Assembly (NCBI GenBank): GCA_903862375.1
Contig: CAIOXR010000078.1
Span: forward strand, 1 to 35,440
DNA length: 35,440 nt
Direction of reading: 5' to 3'
Origin: an uncultured bacterium
GTDB taxonomy: Bacteria > Patescibacteriota > Minisyncoccia > Phycocordibacterales > UBA9973
A program made the position numbers and the translations under genes. Position 1 is the first letter of the stretch. Each line of letters starts with the position of its first letter. Below are positions 13,702 to 22,800 of the stretch, in pieces. A model generated the notes under the pieces. That model was not told the DNA's origin and made no database searches. It saw nothing but the letters and a program-made list of their open reading frames with translations.

Positions 13702-15462
13702 ATGAAAAAACAAATAGAAAAATTAATACAGGAAGCATTAAAATCTTTAGATATAAATGAGGTTAATTTTTCTATTGAGCATCCGACTGATTTTAATAAT
13801 GGGGATTATTCGACAAATGTAGCAATGGTCTGTGCCAAACAAATGAAAACTAATCCTAGAGATTTAGCAGAGAAGATTGTTGCACTATTACAGACCCCCT
13901 CTGCTTTTGGCATCTCACCCTTAGCAGGGGGCGAGAATACTCTATCTATAATTTCAAAAATTCAAGTTGCTGGTCCTGGATTTATAAACTTTTATTTATC
14001 GAGAGAATTTTTTGCAAATAATATAAATGATATTTTAAAACAAAAAGAAAATTGGGGTAAGAATAAAATTCTTGAAGGTAAAAAGGTGATGGTAGAGTAT
14101 ACAGATATGAATCCATTTAAGCCTTTTCATATTGGTCATCTTATGACAAATGCGATAGGCGAGTCAGTCTCACGAATTGTAGAATTCTCTGGAGCAGATA
14201 CTATTCGTGCAAATTACCAGGGTGATGTGGGTCCTCATGTAGCTAAAGCTATATACGGTATTTTAAACTCTAAAGAATATAAAGAATTAGGATTTAAAAA
14301 TATTAATGGATCTGTCTCTCAAATTTCAAACTGGATTGGTGGATGTTATGCTAATGGTAGTAATTTGATGGATACGAGTGAAGACATAAAGAGAGAAATT
14401 GAAAGGATCAATAAAGCTGTTTATGAAAAAAGTGATGAAGAAGTGAATACAGTTTACGAATGGGGTATGGATATAACCATGAGGGCTTTTGAAGAGATTT
14501 ATAAAATTCTAGGAACAAAATTCGACAGATATTATATGGAGAGTGTCATGGCTCCTATCGGAGAAAAGATAGTAAAAGAAAATTTAGGTAAAGTGTTCAC
14601 AGAATCCGATGGAGCAATTGTTTTCCATGGCGAGAATTTTGATAAGAAGCTTCATACTAGAGTATTTATGAATTCTCAAGGCCTTCCTACCTATGAAACG
14701 AAAGAGATAGGTTTGACTATTACAAAATTTGAGAAAGATAACCCAGATATATCTATTATAACAACTGCGATAGAACAAGCAGAGTATATGAAAGTAGTCC
14801 AAAAGGCTATATCGTTAATACATCCAGATCTTGAGTCAAGAATGAAGCACATAACTCACGGCATGATGAAATTTGCTTTTGGAAAAATGTCTTCCAGAAA
14901 AGGTAATGTCATTACTGGTCAGTCACTCTTGAATGATTCTATAAGTGTAGTTTTAGAGAAAATGAAGGATAGAGAAATGACTGAAGAAGAGAAGAAAAAA
15001 ACTTCTGAAATCGTTGGTATATCGGCATTGAAATATTCAATACTCCGATCTTCTTTAGGTAGTGATATTATTTATGATTTTGAGAAATCAATCTCTTTTG
15101 AGGGAGATTCTGGTCCTTATCTACAGTACACCTCTGTCCGTGCAAATTCTATTATTAAAAAATCAGAGAGTATGAAGATAGGGGATAGTAATGATATTCC
15201 AGAGAGTATTACTTTACTTGAAAGATACCTGTATCAATTCCCTGAAGTTGTAGAACACTCATATGATAAGCTTGAGCCTCATCATATCGCTACATACCTC
15301 ACTGAGCTTGCAAGTAGTTTTAATTCATTCTATGGGAATACTCAAATACTGGTAGAAGAGAATAAATATATAAATTATCATTTGAATTTGATTAAGGCAT
15401 TTACAAGTACTATGAAGAATGGTCTCTGGCTTTTAGGTATTAAAATCCCAGAGAGAATGTAA
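13702..15462 (+). CDS. argS: Arginyl-tRNA synthetase with palindrome-derived insertion
   Basis: This is a 586-residue class I synthetase. The N-terminal tRNA-recognition (Arg_S N) domain occupies about 1-110. The catalytic HIGH motif is H143-IGH and the KMSKS equivalent is K395-MSSRKGN. The C-terminal DALR anticodon-binding domain runs from about 465 (YLQYTSVRANSI onwards). It charges tRNA-Arg. Within the N-terminal domain, between LAEKIVALLQ and the conserved KIQVAGPGFINFYLS, there is an atypical stretch of roughly 17 residues (TPSAFGISPLAGGENTL) encoded by a GC-rich palindrome. The reading frame continues through it, so the protein is probably full-length and functional with a surface insertion. 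It is followed three bases later by a small membrane protein gene. Confidence 0.93.
   Translation: MKKQIEKLIQEALKSLDINEVNFSIEHPTDFNNGDYSTNVAMVCAKQMKTNPRDLAEKIVALLQTPSAFGISPLAGGENTLSIISKIQVAGPGFINFYLSREFFANNINDILKQKENWGKNKILEGKKVMVEYTDMNPFKPFHIGHLMTNAIGESVSRIVEFSGADTIRANYQGDVGPHVAKAIYGILNSKEYKELGFKNINGSVSQISNWIGGCYANGSNLMDTSEDIKREIERINKAVYEKSDEEVNTVYEWGMDITMRAFEEIYKILGTKFDRYYMESVMAPIGEKIVKENLGKVFTESDGAIVFHGENFDKKLHTRVFMNSQGLPTYETKEIGLTITKFEKDNPDISIITTAIEQAEYMKVVQKAISLIHPDLESRMKHITHGMMKFAFGKMSSRKGNVITGQSLLNDSISVVLEKMKDREMTEEEKKKTSEIVGISALKYSILRSSLGSDIIYDFEKSISFEGDSGPYLQYTSVRANSIIKKSESMKIGDSNDIPESITLLERYLYQFPEVVEHSYDKLEPHHIATYLTELASSFNSFYGNTQILVEENKYINYHLNLIKAFTSTMKNGLWLLGIKIPERM
13891..13941 (+). 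repeat. GC-rich palindromic insertion inside argS
   Basis: CCCCCT at 13895-13900 pairs with AGGGGG at 13926-13931. The arms extend imperfectly through CTGC/GCAG, and an inner GC stem may form around TTTTGGCA. The segment is far more GC-rich than the rest of argS and falls where other ArgRS proteins have no counterpart. It looks like a mobile palindromic element that inserted in frame, in the manner known for Rickettsia palindromic elements. Confidence 0.55.
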
Positions 15463-15465
15463 TCT

Positions 15466-15717
15466 ATGGAAACTATAGAAGAAAGATTAAATAAAATAGA
15501 AGAAAGGAATAAAAGAGTTGAAATTGATAAAGCTTGGGAGACTAGTTTTGTCAGGATTCTTTCTATTAGTATTATCACTTATATTATAACTATCGTCCTA
15601 ATGTATAGTATTGGTATAGCTAAGCCATACTTAAACGCCTTCTTGCCTGTTTTTGGTTTTATACTTTCAACTCAATCAATTCCTGTTATAAAAAAGTATT
15701 GGATTAAGAATAAATAA
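15466..15717 (+). CDS. Small two-TM membrane protein, unknown function
   Basis: This 83-residue protein has a charged N-terminal stretch (METIEERLNKIEERNKRVEI) predicted to be helical or coiled coil. Two hydrophobic segments follow (about 28-50 and 55-72) with a short PYLNAF turn, and the end is a basic KKYWIKNK. The positive charges at the C-terminus suggest both ends face the cytoplasm. The gene starts three bases after argS and ends three bases before the first Cys-rich gene, so it is in the same transcript. I recognise no named family. Its size and composition argue for a real gene: the translation is clean and the junctions are operon-like. Confidence 0.7.
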   Translation: METIEERLNKIEERNKRVEIDKAWETSFVRILSISIITYIITIVLMYSIGIAKPYLNAFLPVFGFILSTQSIPVIKKYWIKNK

Positions 15718-15720
15718 AAT

Positions 15721-17460
15721 ATGGAAAATAAAACTCCAAAATTCGATACAATTTTAGATAAAATGTTGGAATGTTTAGTACCTCATTATCGTGTTTGTAA
15801 ATGGAGTGGTTTACATCAATATTGTGAAGGTGAATTTAATATAACAAAAGAAGATATTGAATTTCTCAAAATACTTCGAGCTCCAGCTCCAAATTATTGT
15901 CCTACTTGTAGAAGGATGAATCGTCATGCTTTCGTAAATAATATCAATTTATATAAGAGAGTAAATAGTGCTCCAGGGAAGAATAATAATACAATATCTT
16001 TTGTCCCCCCAGTTTCTAAATTTATTGTTTACGATTTAGAAAGTTATAAAAATAATTTTGATCCATATCTTTACGGTACTTTTTATGATGAATCAAAAAG
16101 TTTTATTGATCAATTTTATGATTTAAGATTGAAAGTTCCACAACCTGCTATTATTCGAGATCCTTCAAATATAAATAGCGAATATTCTATAAATGGAAGA
16201 GATTTGAAGAATGGATACTATGTTAGCGGTGGGTGGAGGTCTGAAAATGTCTGGTACTCAAATTTAGTGACAGACTCTCGTAATGTTATGGATATTTACG
16301 CCTCACATTTTATAGAAAATTCATATGAATTAACTTCTTGTGAGAAATGTTATAACTGTCAGTATTCTTATTTTTCTGATAATTGTATTAATTCAATGTT
16401 TATGTATGATTGTAACAATTGCCAAGATTGTTTTGGGTGTGTAAATTTAAGAAATAAAAGTAATTGCATTTTTAATAATCAATATTCAAAAGAAGAATAT
16501 AAAGAGAGTATTCTTAAAATTAATTTAAATAGTAAAAAAGTATTATCTGACTTAAATGATAAATTTTGGAAATTTGTAAAAACACAACCAGTTCGAGCAG
16601 AAAGGCATGAAAGTGTGAATAATGTCTCAGGAGTAAATATTTCAAATTCAAGAAATTGCCATGATGTTATTGATTGTGTTAATACAGAACATGTACTACA
16701 TTGTGACCAAATAGTAGGGCATAGAGATTCTATGGATGCCTCAGTGACAGGCGGTTCAGAAAGATTATACAATACCATTGCAGTAGGCTCTAAATCATCA
16801 AATGTAAAATTTTCTTTTGCTTCGAAATTTATAACAGAATCAGAATTTGTAATTAATTGTAGGAATGTGAATAATTGTTTTGCTTGTATTGGATTAGAGA
16901 ATAAGAATTATTGTATTTTTAATAGACAATATGAAAAAGATGAATATTATAAAGAATTAGATAAAATTAAAACAAATTTATTAATAAATGGAGAATATGG
17001 AGATTTTTTACCTTTTAAGTTTAGCACATTTGCTTATAATGGTTCATTGGCAGATATATCATTTCCAATAGACAAAGAAGGTATTGAAAAAGTTAGTGCA
17101 ATATGGCAGCCAGAAACTGAAACAAACGCAATAGGAATGGAGATGATAGAACCAGAAAATATACCAGATACAATAGAAGAAGTTTCTGATGATATTTTAC
17201 AGAAGGCTCTTATCTGCGAAAAAACAAGAAGACCATTTAGAATAATTGAATCTGAACTTGAATTTTACAAAATTCATAATATTCCCTTACCAAGAGTTCA
17301 CCAAATAAAAAGAATTAAAGATAGATATAAATATGTAGGAAATCTTAAAGCTTATAGTAATAATTGTGAATTATGTAGTAAAAAAATTAATACTTTTTAT
17401 ATAAAAGAAGATGGATGGAAATTATATTGTGATGAATGTTACAAGAGAGAAGTTTTATAA
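15721..17460 (+). CDS. Cys-rich multi-zinc-ribbon protein, paralogue A
   Basis: This 579-residue soluble protein has about 26 cysteines, mostly in CxxC pairs. The N-terminus (about 18-62) has Cys pairs ending in APNYCPTCRRMNRHAF. The centre has dense runs (CEKCYNC; DCNNCQDCFGCVNL) and two copies of a signature of the form C-x2-C-x-G/N-L-x-N-K-x2-C-I-F-N-x2-Y-x-K-x-E-Y, near 235-265 and 385-410. The C-terminus ends in a zinc ribbon, CELC...CDEC. The penultimate ribbon has lost its cysteines relative to paralogue B (ICEKTRRPFRI ... LPRVHQIKRI). I associate this family with CPR genomes, where its function is unknown and its automated names are unreliable. Metal binding is inferred from the cysteines; nucleic-acid or rRNA binding is only a guess. 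It is adjacent to paralogue B. Confidence 0.75.
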   Translation: MENKTPKFDTILDKMLECLVPHYRVCKWSGLHQYCEGEFNITKEDIEFLKILRAPAPNYCPTCRRMNRHAFVNNINLYKRVNSAPGKNNNTISFVPPVSKFIVYDLESYKNNFDPYLYGTFYDESKSFIDQFYDLRLKVPQPAIIRDPSNINSEYSINGRDLKNGYYVSGGWRSENVWYSNLVTDSRNVMDIYASHFIENSYELTSCEKCYNCQYSYFSDNCINSMFMYDCNNCQDCFGCVNLRNKSNCIFNNQYSKEEYKESILKINLNSKKVLSDLNDKFWKFVKTQPVRAERHESVNNVSGVNISNSRNCHDVIDCVNTEHVLHCDQIVGHRDSMDASVTGGSERLYNTIAVGSKSSNVKFSFASKFITESEFVINCRNVNNCFACIGLENKNYCIFNRQYEKDEYYKELDKIKTNLLINGEYGDFLPFKFSTFAYNGSLADISFPIDKEGIEKVSAIWQPETETNAIGMEMIEPENIPDTIEEVSDDILQKALICEKTRRPFRIIESELEFYKIHNIPLPRVHQIKRIKDRYKYVGNLKAYSNNCELCSKKINTFYIKEDGWKLYCDECYKREVL

Positions 17461-17472
17461 AATAAATAAATT

Positions 17473-19143
17473 ATGAATTCAGAAACAAAAAATTGTAAGA
17501 ATTGTAAAAAAGATTTCACAATAGAATCTGATGATTTTTCTTTTTATGAAAAGATTGGTGTTTGTGTTCCAAACATGTGTCCTTGTTGTAGAGCTCAGTC
17601 ACGATTAAGTTTTCGTAATGAAAGAACATTTTATAAAAGACCATGTGATAAATGTAAGAAAAGTGTTGTATCTATGTATTCACCCAATAAATCATTTACT
17701 GTTTATTGCTACGATTGCTGGTTTAATGACAATTGGGGAGGGGAGGATTTTGGATTAGATTATGATTATAAAATTCCTTTTTTTGAACAATTTGATAAAT
17801 TATGGAAAAAAGTGCCTAAAGTTTCACTTATTTATATGCGTAGTCCAGGAAGTGAATATACAAATATATCTGCCGATAACAAAGATTGCTACTATATTAT
17901 AGAATCATCAAACAATGAAAATTCAATACATTCATACTGGATTCAAGAGTGTAGAGATGTGATAGACACTTCTTTTGCATCCAAGTGTGAGCTTACATAT
18001 GAATCTGATGATTGTTACAATTCATACAAACTTTTATATAGTAAAGGTTGTCATGATTGTACTACGAGTTATTTTCTTGCTGATTGCAAAGGGTGCACAG
18101 ATTGTATTGGGTGTATTAATTTAAGAAATAAAAGTAATTATATTTTCAATGAATCATATTCAAAAAAAGATTATGAAGAGATTAAAAAAGACTTAAATCT
18201 TAATACTTATACTGGCATAAAAAATTTCAGAGAAAAATATGAAGAATTTTTAATAAAAAAACCTCGTAAATTTGCTGAAATAATACAAATTGTAAATTCA
18301 ACTGGTTCATATATGAAAAATGTTAAGAATTGCAAGTCGTGTTTCCATTGTTATGATGCAGAAGACAATAAGTATGGTGTTCATATTTGGAGAAATGCTA
18401 AAGACACTATGGATTGTGATACAGCAGGAAGGAATGTATCTTTAATATATAATTCGATAAATGCTGGAATTGATAATTCAAATCTGACCTGTGTTGCTTT
18501 GTGTTGGACTTGTTCATTTGTAGAGTATTCTATGTATTGTTTTAATTCCAATAATTGTTTTGGTTGTGTTGGATTAAGAAAAAAGAATTATTGTATTTTA
18601 AATAAACAATATGGAAAAGAAGAATATGAAAGAATCGTAAATAATATAAAGAATGAATTGAAAGAAAAAGGAGAGTATGGTAGTTTCTTTTCTAATAATT
18701 TATCATGTTTTGGATATAATGAGACTCCAGCCAATGAACAATTTCCACTTTCTAAAAAAGAAGCAATAGAGAGAAGTTTTAAATGGGAAGATACGGAAAG
18801 GGGAGTATATAATAAAGAAACGAAGAAGATAGAGGATATACCTGACAGAATAGAAGATATAGATTTTGAAGTTAGTAATGAGATATATGTCTGTGCGGAT
18901 TGTAATAAAAATTATAAGATTATAGTAGATGAATTCTCTTTTTATAAGAAGTTAGATATTCCTTTACCTCGCTTGTGTCCTGAATGTAGACATAATAGAA
19001 GGATGAAATCGCGTGGTCCGAACAAGCTTTGGCATAGGTCTTGTATGAAAGAAGGTTGTTCTAATGAATTTGAAACTTCGTATTCATCAGATCGACCAGA
19101 GATAGTTTACTGCGAACAATGTTATCAGAATGAAGTAGTATAA
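17473..19143 (+). CDS. Cys-rich multi-zinc-ribbon protein, paralogue B
   Basis: This 556-residue protein has about 40 cysteines. The N-terminal ribbon is NCKNCKKDFTIESDDFSFYE ... MCPCCRAQSRLSFRNER, followed by CDKC/CYDC. Central clusters (GCHDC, DCKGCTDCIGCINLRNKSN) and a second copy of the same signature (NNCFGCVGLRKKNYCILNKQY) show an internal duplication. The C-terminus has two intact ribbons (VCADC...LCPEC and SCMKEGC...YCEQC). The same fold order as the preceding protein, 12 bases away, shows a tandem gene duplication, but B keeps all ribbons while A has lost one. No signal peptide or membrane segment is seen. The molecular function is unknown. Confidence 0.75.
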   Translation: MNSETKNCKNCKKDFTIESDDFSFYEKIGVCVPNMCPCCRAQSRLSFRNERTFYKRPCDKCKKSVVSMYSPNKSFTVYCYDCWFNDNWGGEDFGLDYDYKIPFFEQFDKLWKKVPKVSLIYMRSPGSEYTNISADNKDCYYIIESSNNENSIHSYWIQECRDVIDTSFASKCELTYESDDCYNSYKLLYSKGCHDCTTSYFLADCKGCTDCIGCINLRNKSNYIFNESYSKKDYEEIKKDLNLNTYTGIKNFREKYEEFLIKKPRKFAEIIQIVNSTGSYMKNVKNCKSCFHCYDAEDNKYGVHIWRNAKDTMDCDTAGRNVSLIYNSINAGIDNSNLTCVALCWTCSFVEYSMYCFNSNNCFGCVGLRKKNYCILNKQYGKEEYERIVNNIKNELKEKGEYGSFFSNNLSCFGYNETPANEQFPLSKKEAIERSFKWEDTERGVYNKETKKIEDIPDRIEDIDFEVSNEIYVCADCNKNYKIIVDEFSFYKKLDIPLPRLCPECRHNRRMKSRGPNKLWHRSCMKEGCSNEFETSYSSDRPEIVYCEQCYQNEVV

Positions 19144-19181
19144 TAAAAAATTATGAATATACTAGTCAATATAGTATTGAA

Positions 19182-19397
19182 TTGTTTAATAAATTAAAAG
19201 ATCATAAATTAACTATTTTCTCTGGAGATATTGATAAATGTGTATTTGGAGACCAACTAGCAACTATGGATTTTAAAACAAGAATATTCTTTACTTATAC
19301 TGATAAAATAAAAATAGAGAATAAAATTAATTTACCTAAATATAGTGGATATATAATAAGTAGTAATTATGAAGGAGATATAAAGATAGAAAAATAA
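19182..19397 (+). pseudogene. Small decayed or frameshifted ORF
   Basis: An open frame of 71 codons begins only at a TTG (19182). The frame stays open upstream to the end of the previous gene, encoding plausible residues (NYEYTSQYSIE), but has no start codon there. An ATG at 19153 in the usual operon position is in a different frame and stops after 14 codons. This pattern fits a small gene with a frameshift near its 5' end. The C-terminal part (KYSGYIISSNYEGDIKIEK) has normal composition. I recognise no family. Confidence 0.3.
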
Positions 19398-19405
19398 TAT
19401 CTTTC

Positions 19406-19433
19406 TTGCAAATTTTAATTTTAGTGTTATCAT
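19406..19433 (+). promoter_or_regulatory. Promoter of the ileS T-box leader
   Basis: TTGCAA (19406-19411), a 16-base spacer and TATCAT (19428-19433) preceded by TGT give an extended -10. Start of transcription would fall at about 19440, the first base of the Stem I closing helix of the T-box, which supports both calls. Confidence 0.6.
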
Positions 19434-19439
19434 CTAGGT

Positions 19440-19653
19440 ATACGAAGAAGGAGTCATCACTCCTGAGTATTGGGAAGAAATGTTTCGTAAATCCGCCTTC
19501 GCAGGAAGGCTACGGCGAGACAAAGTAGAACCCTTTAATGAGAAGTCCCGTGCAATTCAGCGGGTAAAAAATGAGGTGGTACCACGTGTTTCATCGGAAG
19601 CTCGTCCTTATATAGCAATTATTATAATTGTTGTATGTGGACGAGTTTTTTTT
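19440..19653 (+). promoter_or_regulatory. T-box riboswitch (Ile) controlling ileS
   Basis: The conserved T-box sequence GAGGTGGTACCACG lies at 19573-19586. It is followed by a terminator hairpin (CTCGTCC 19601-19607 with GGACGAG 19639-19645, plus an inner CAATTA/TAATTG stem) and an eight-T run (19646-19653). Stem I is short: TACGAA (19441-19446) pairs with TTCGTA (19484-19489) and encloses a GGAG/CTCC hairpin. In the 3' side the segment GAGTATTGGGAAGAA holds the likely specifier ATT at 19469-19471, an Ile codon. A further stem CCCG/CGGG (19547-19550, 19561-19564) matches Stem III. Uncharged tRNA-Ile should stabilise the antiterminator and allow transcription of ileS, 158 bases downstream. Confidence 0.88.
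19493..19516 (+). repeat. Palindrome in the T-box linker
   Basis: GCCTTC (19495-19500) pairs with GAAGGC (19505-19510) around GCAG. An alternative outer pairing is CGCC with GGCG (19513-19516). The GC-rich hairpin stands between Stem I and Stem III, where T-boxes show variable Stem II structures. It may be a native Stem II-like hairpin or an inserted palindromic element. Confidence 0.4.
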
Positions 19654-19664
19654 GTTTATGTTAC

Positions 19665-19766
19665 ATAAAAATATTTTCGTTTCGCTAACGGATAAATTTC
19701 TACTGAAATTTTCCTCATTGCTCGGCTCGACAGCCTCCGCAGTGGCTCATCTGAAAATATTTTTAT
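19665..19766. repeat. Nested palindromic intergenic element, copy 2
   Basis: A 102-bp element is bounded by a 14-bp perfect inverted repeat, ATAAAAATATTTTC (19665-19678) and its complement (19753-19766). It contains an inner 7-bp hairpin with TACT loop (19694-19711) and a GC-richer part with GCTCGGCTCGACAGCC. The layout and the shared stretches TTCGCTAACGGAT and TCTGA match the element at 4163-4336. It separates the T-box terminator from ileS, so it is part of the ileS 5' leader when antitermination occurs. Confidence 0.6.
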
Positions 19767-19811
19767 TTTACCTTTATAAGTTTAATTATTATAAATATTT
19801 TAATAAAATAT

Positions 19812-22800
19812 ATGGAAGAAAAAAATCAAAAGTCAAATAGTGCATTAAGAGAAGAAGCTGTTTTAAAATTCTGGAAAGAGAATGATATTTTCGAAAAGAG
19901 TTTAAAGAAAGACGCACCAAAAGGTAAATATGTTTTTTATGATGGTCCTCCTTTTGCTACGGGTTTGCCTCATTATGGTCATATTCTTGGAAGTGCAGTA
20001 AAAGATGTTATCGGTAGGTATAAAACAATGAGTGGATATAATGTTCCTCGTCGTTGGGGTTGGGATTGTCATGGTTTACCTATTGAAAATATTGTTGAAA
20101 AAGATTTAGGTATTTCAGGAAAGAAAGCCATCGAAGCATTAGGGATAGATAAGTTTACAGAACACGCACGTAGTAAGGTTCTTACTTATGTCTCCGAATG
20201 GAAGAAGACTGTTGATCGTATGGGACGCTGGGTAGATTTTGATAACTCCTATAAGACTATGGATAATACTTTTATAGAAAGTGTCTGGTGGGCATTAGGT
20301 GAAATGAATAAAAAAGGTTTACTTTACGAAGGAGTAAGAGTATTAGCATATTGCCCTCGATGTGAGACACCAATAGCAAACTCAGAAATAGCTATGGATA
20401 ATAGTTATAAAGATATCACTGATATTTCTGTATATGTTAAATTTAAAATTTTAGATAAAAAATATAAAGATACTTATCTTCTGGCTTGGACTACGACCCC
20501 TTGGACACTTCCTGGTAATACTGCCATAGCTATAAATAAAGATTTAGTTTATATATTAGTGAAAAATATTACAGATAAAGGTGAAGAAGTGTATATAGTA
20601 TCAAAAGATTTATTTGAAAGTTTAAGAAGTAAATTTAATAATCCTGAAATTATTAAAGAAGTAAAAGGTGAAGATTTAATCGGTCTTTCTTATGAACCAA
20701 TTTTTTCTTATTATGAAAATGTTGAAATACCAAATAAAGAAAATATTTGGAAAGTTTGGCATGCTGATTTTGTGACAATGGAAAAAGGTACTGGTATTGC
20801 GCATGAGGCTCCTGCCTTTGGTGAAGATGACATGAATCTGGCAAAGATGAATAATATTCCTTTTATTCGTCATGTTGAACCAAATGGTGATTTCTCAAAA
20901 GAAGTTACTGATTTCCCAAATGTGAAAGCAAAACCCAAAGAAGATCATCAATCTACTGATATATTAATTATTAAATATTTGGCTGGTAGTGGACATCTTT
21001 TTGCCAAAGAAAAAATAATACACTCATATCCTCATTGTTACCGTTGTGAGACACCACTTTTGTATTATGCTCTTCCATCTTGGTTTATAAATATTCAAAA
21101 AGTAAAAAATGATTTAATTAAGAAGGGTGAAGATATGAATTGGATACCAGGACATTTAAAAGATGGGCGCTTTAAGCAAACTATGGAAAGTGCACCAGAT
21201 TGGACTATATCTCGTAATCGTTATTGGGCAAGTCCATTACCATTTTGGAAATCAAAAAGTGGCAAACTAATAGTTATAAGTTCACTAGAGGATCTAAAAT
21301 CAAAAATAAAGAAATCTGGAAATAAATATTTTGTAATGCGTCATGGAGAAGCAGAGTGTAATGTCAGTAAAGTTATTTTAGATGATGATCAAGCGAATAA
21401 TTGTAAACTTACAGAAAAAGGTAGGGAGCAAGTTAAAGATAGTTCTAAGAATTTTAAAGAAAAGATAGATATCATAATTGCTTCTCCTTTGGAAAGAACT
21501 AGAGAAACTACAAAAATTATTTGTGAAAATATTGGTTTTCCTTTAGATAAAGTTATATACAGTGACCTTGAAAAAGAATGGGATGTTAGCTCAAATTTTC
21601 AAGGTAAATCCAGAGAAGATTTTGAAGATTATTATTGTAGACAATATTTGAATCATCCATTTGAAGCATTACCAAATGGAGAGAGTTATTCTCAGCTTGT
21701 ATATCGTGTTGGTAAAATGATTTATGATATAGATAGTAAATATAATGGGAAAAATATTCTTTTAGTTGGGCATGCAGGTGAAACCAGTGCTCTTAATCAT
21801 GTGGTTCAAGGATTTTCTTTTGAGACATTAGCGAAAGATTTGCATTTTCCTTCATATTTAAAGAATGCTGAGATAAGAGAACTTGATTTTATTCCTTTAC
21901 CTCACAATCATAATTATGAACTTGATTTTCATCGTCCATATATTGACTCCATTATACTTGTAGATGATGAAGGGGAAGAATACAAAAGAATTTCTGAAGT
22001 TGTAGATTGTTGGTTTGAATCTGGGTCTATGCCTTTTGCTCAAAATCATTACCCATTTGAGTGTCCTAATTGGAAAGAAGAAAATTTTCCATCAGGTTTT
22101 GTTGCTGAGTATATAGCTCAAACTCGAACATGGTTTTACTATACACATACTATTTCTACTATTCTTTTTGGAGAAGCACCATTTGAGAATGTTGTGACGA
22201 CTGGAACTGTATTAGCAGAAGATGGGGCTAAGATGTCGAAATCTAAGAATAATTATCCTGATCCATGGTTATTATTTAATAAATATGGAGTTGATGCTCT
22301 TCGTTTTTATTTAGTATCTTCTACTCTTATGAAAGGAGAGGATGTTAATTTCTCTGAAAAGTTAGTACAAGAGGTCGCTAGTAAGATAATTAATCGTTTT
22401 GATAATGTAGTTTCTTTTTATGAATTATATAAAGGAGATTTTGATCCAGAAAGTGAACATGAAATATCAAAAAATGTTTTAGATATTTGGATCATATCAA
22501 GATTAAAACAATTTGTTTTAGAAGTAGAAGATGGTATGAAATCCTATGATTTAGCACAAGCGACAAAACCATTTGAATTGTTTATTGAAGATTTATCTAC
22601 ATGGTATTTGCGTAGATCTCGCGATAGATTAAAAGAAAATGATGCTGAATCTAAACAGACGCTATATTTTGTGTTAAAGGTAACAGTTCAGTTATTTGCT
22701 CCATTTATGCCATTTATTGCTGATGATATTTGGCAGAAAATCCGATTTGAATCGGATCCTGTAAGTGTTCATCTTACAGACTTTTTTGATGGAATTAAAA

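Noticed and set aside
19480..19668. 62-codon plus-strand ORF
   Set aside because: It lies wholly over the T-box core and terminator, and its translation has no family resemblance.
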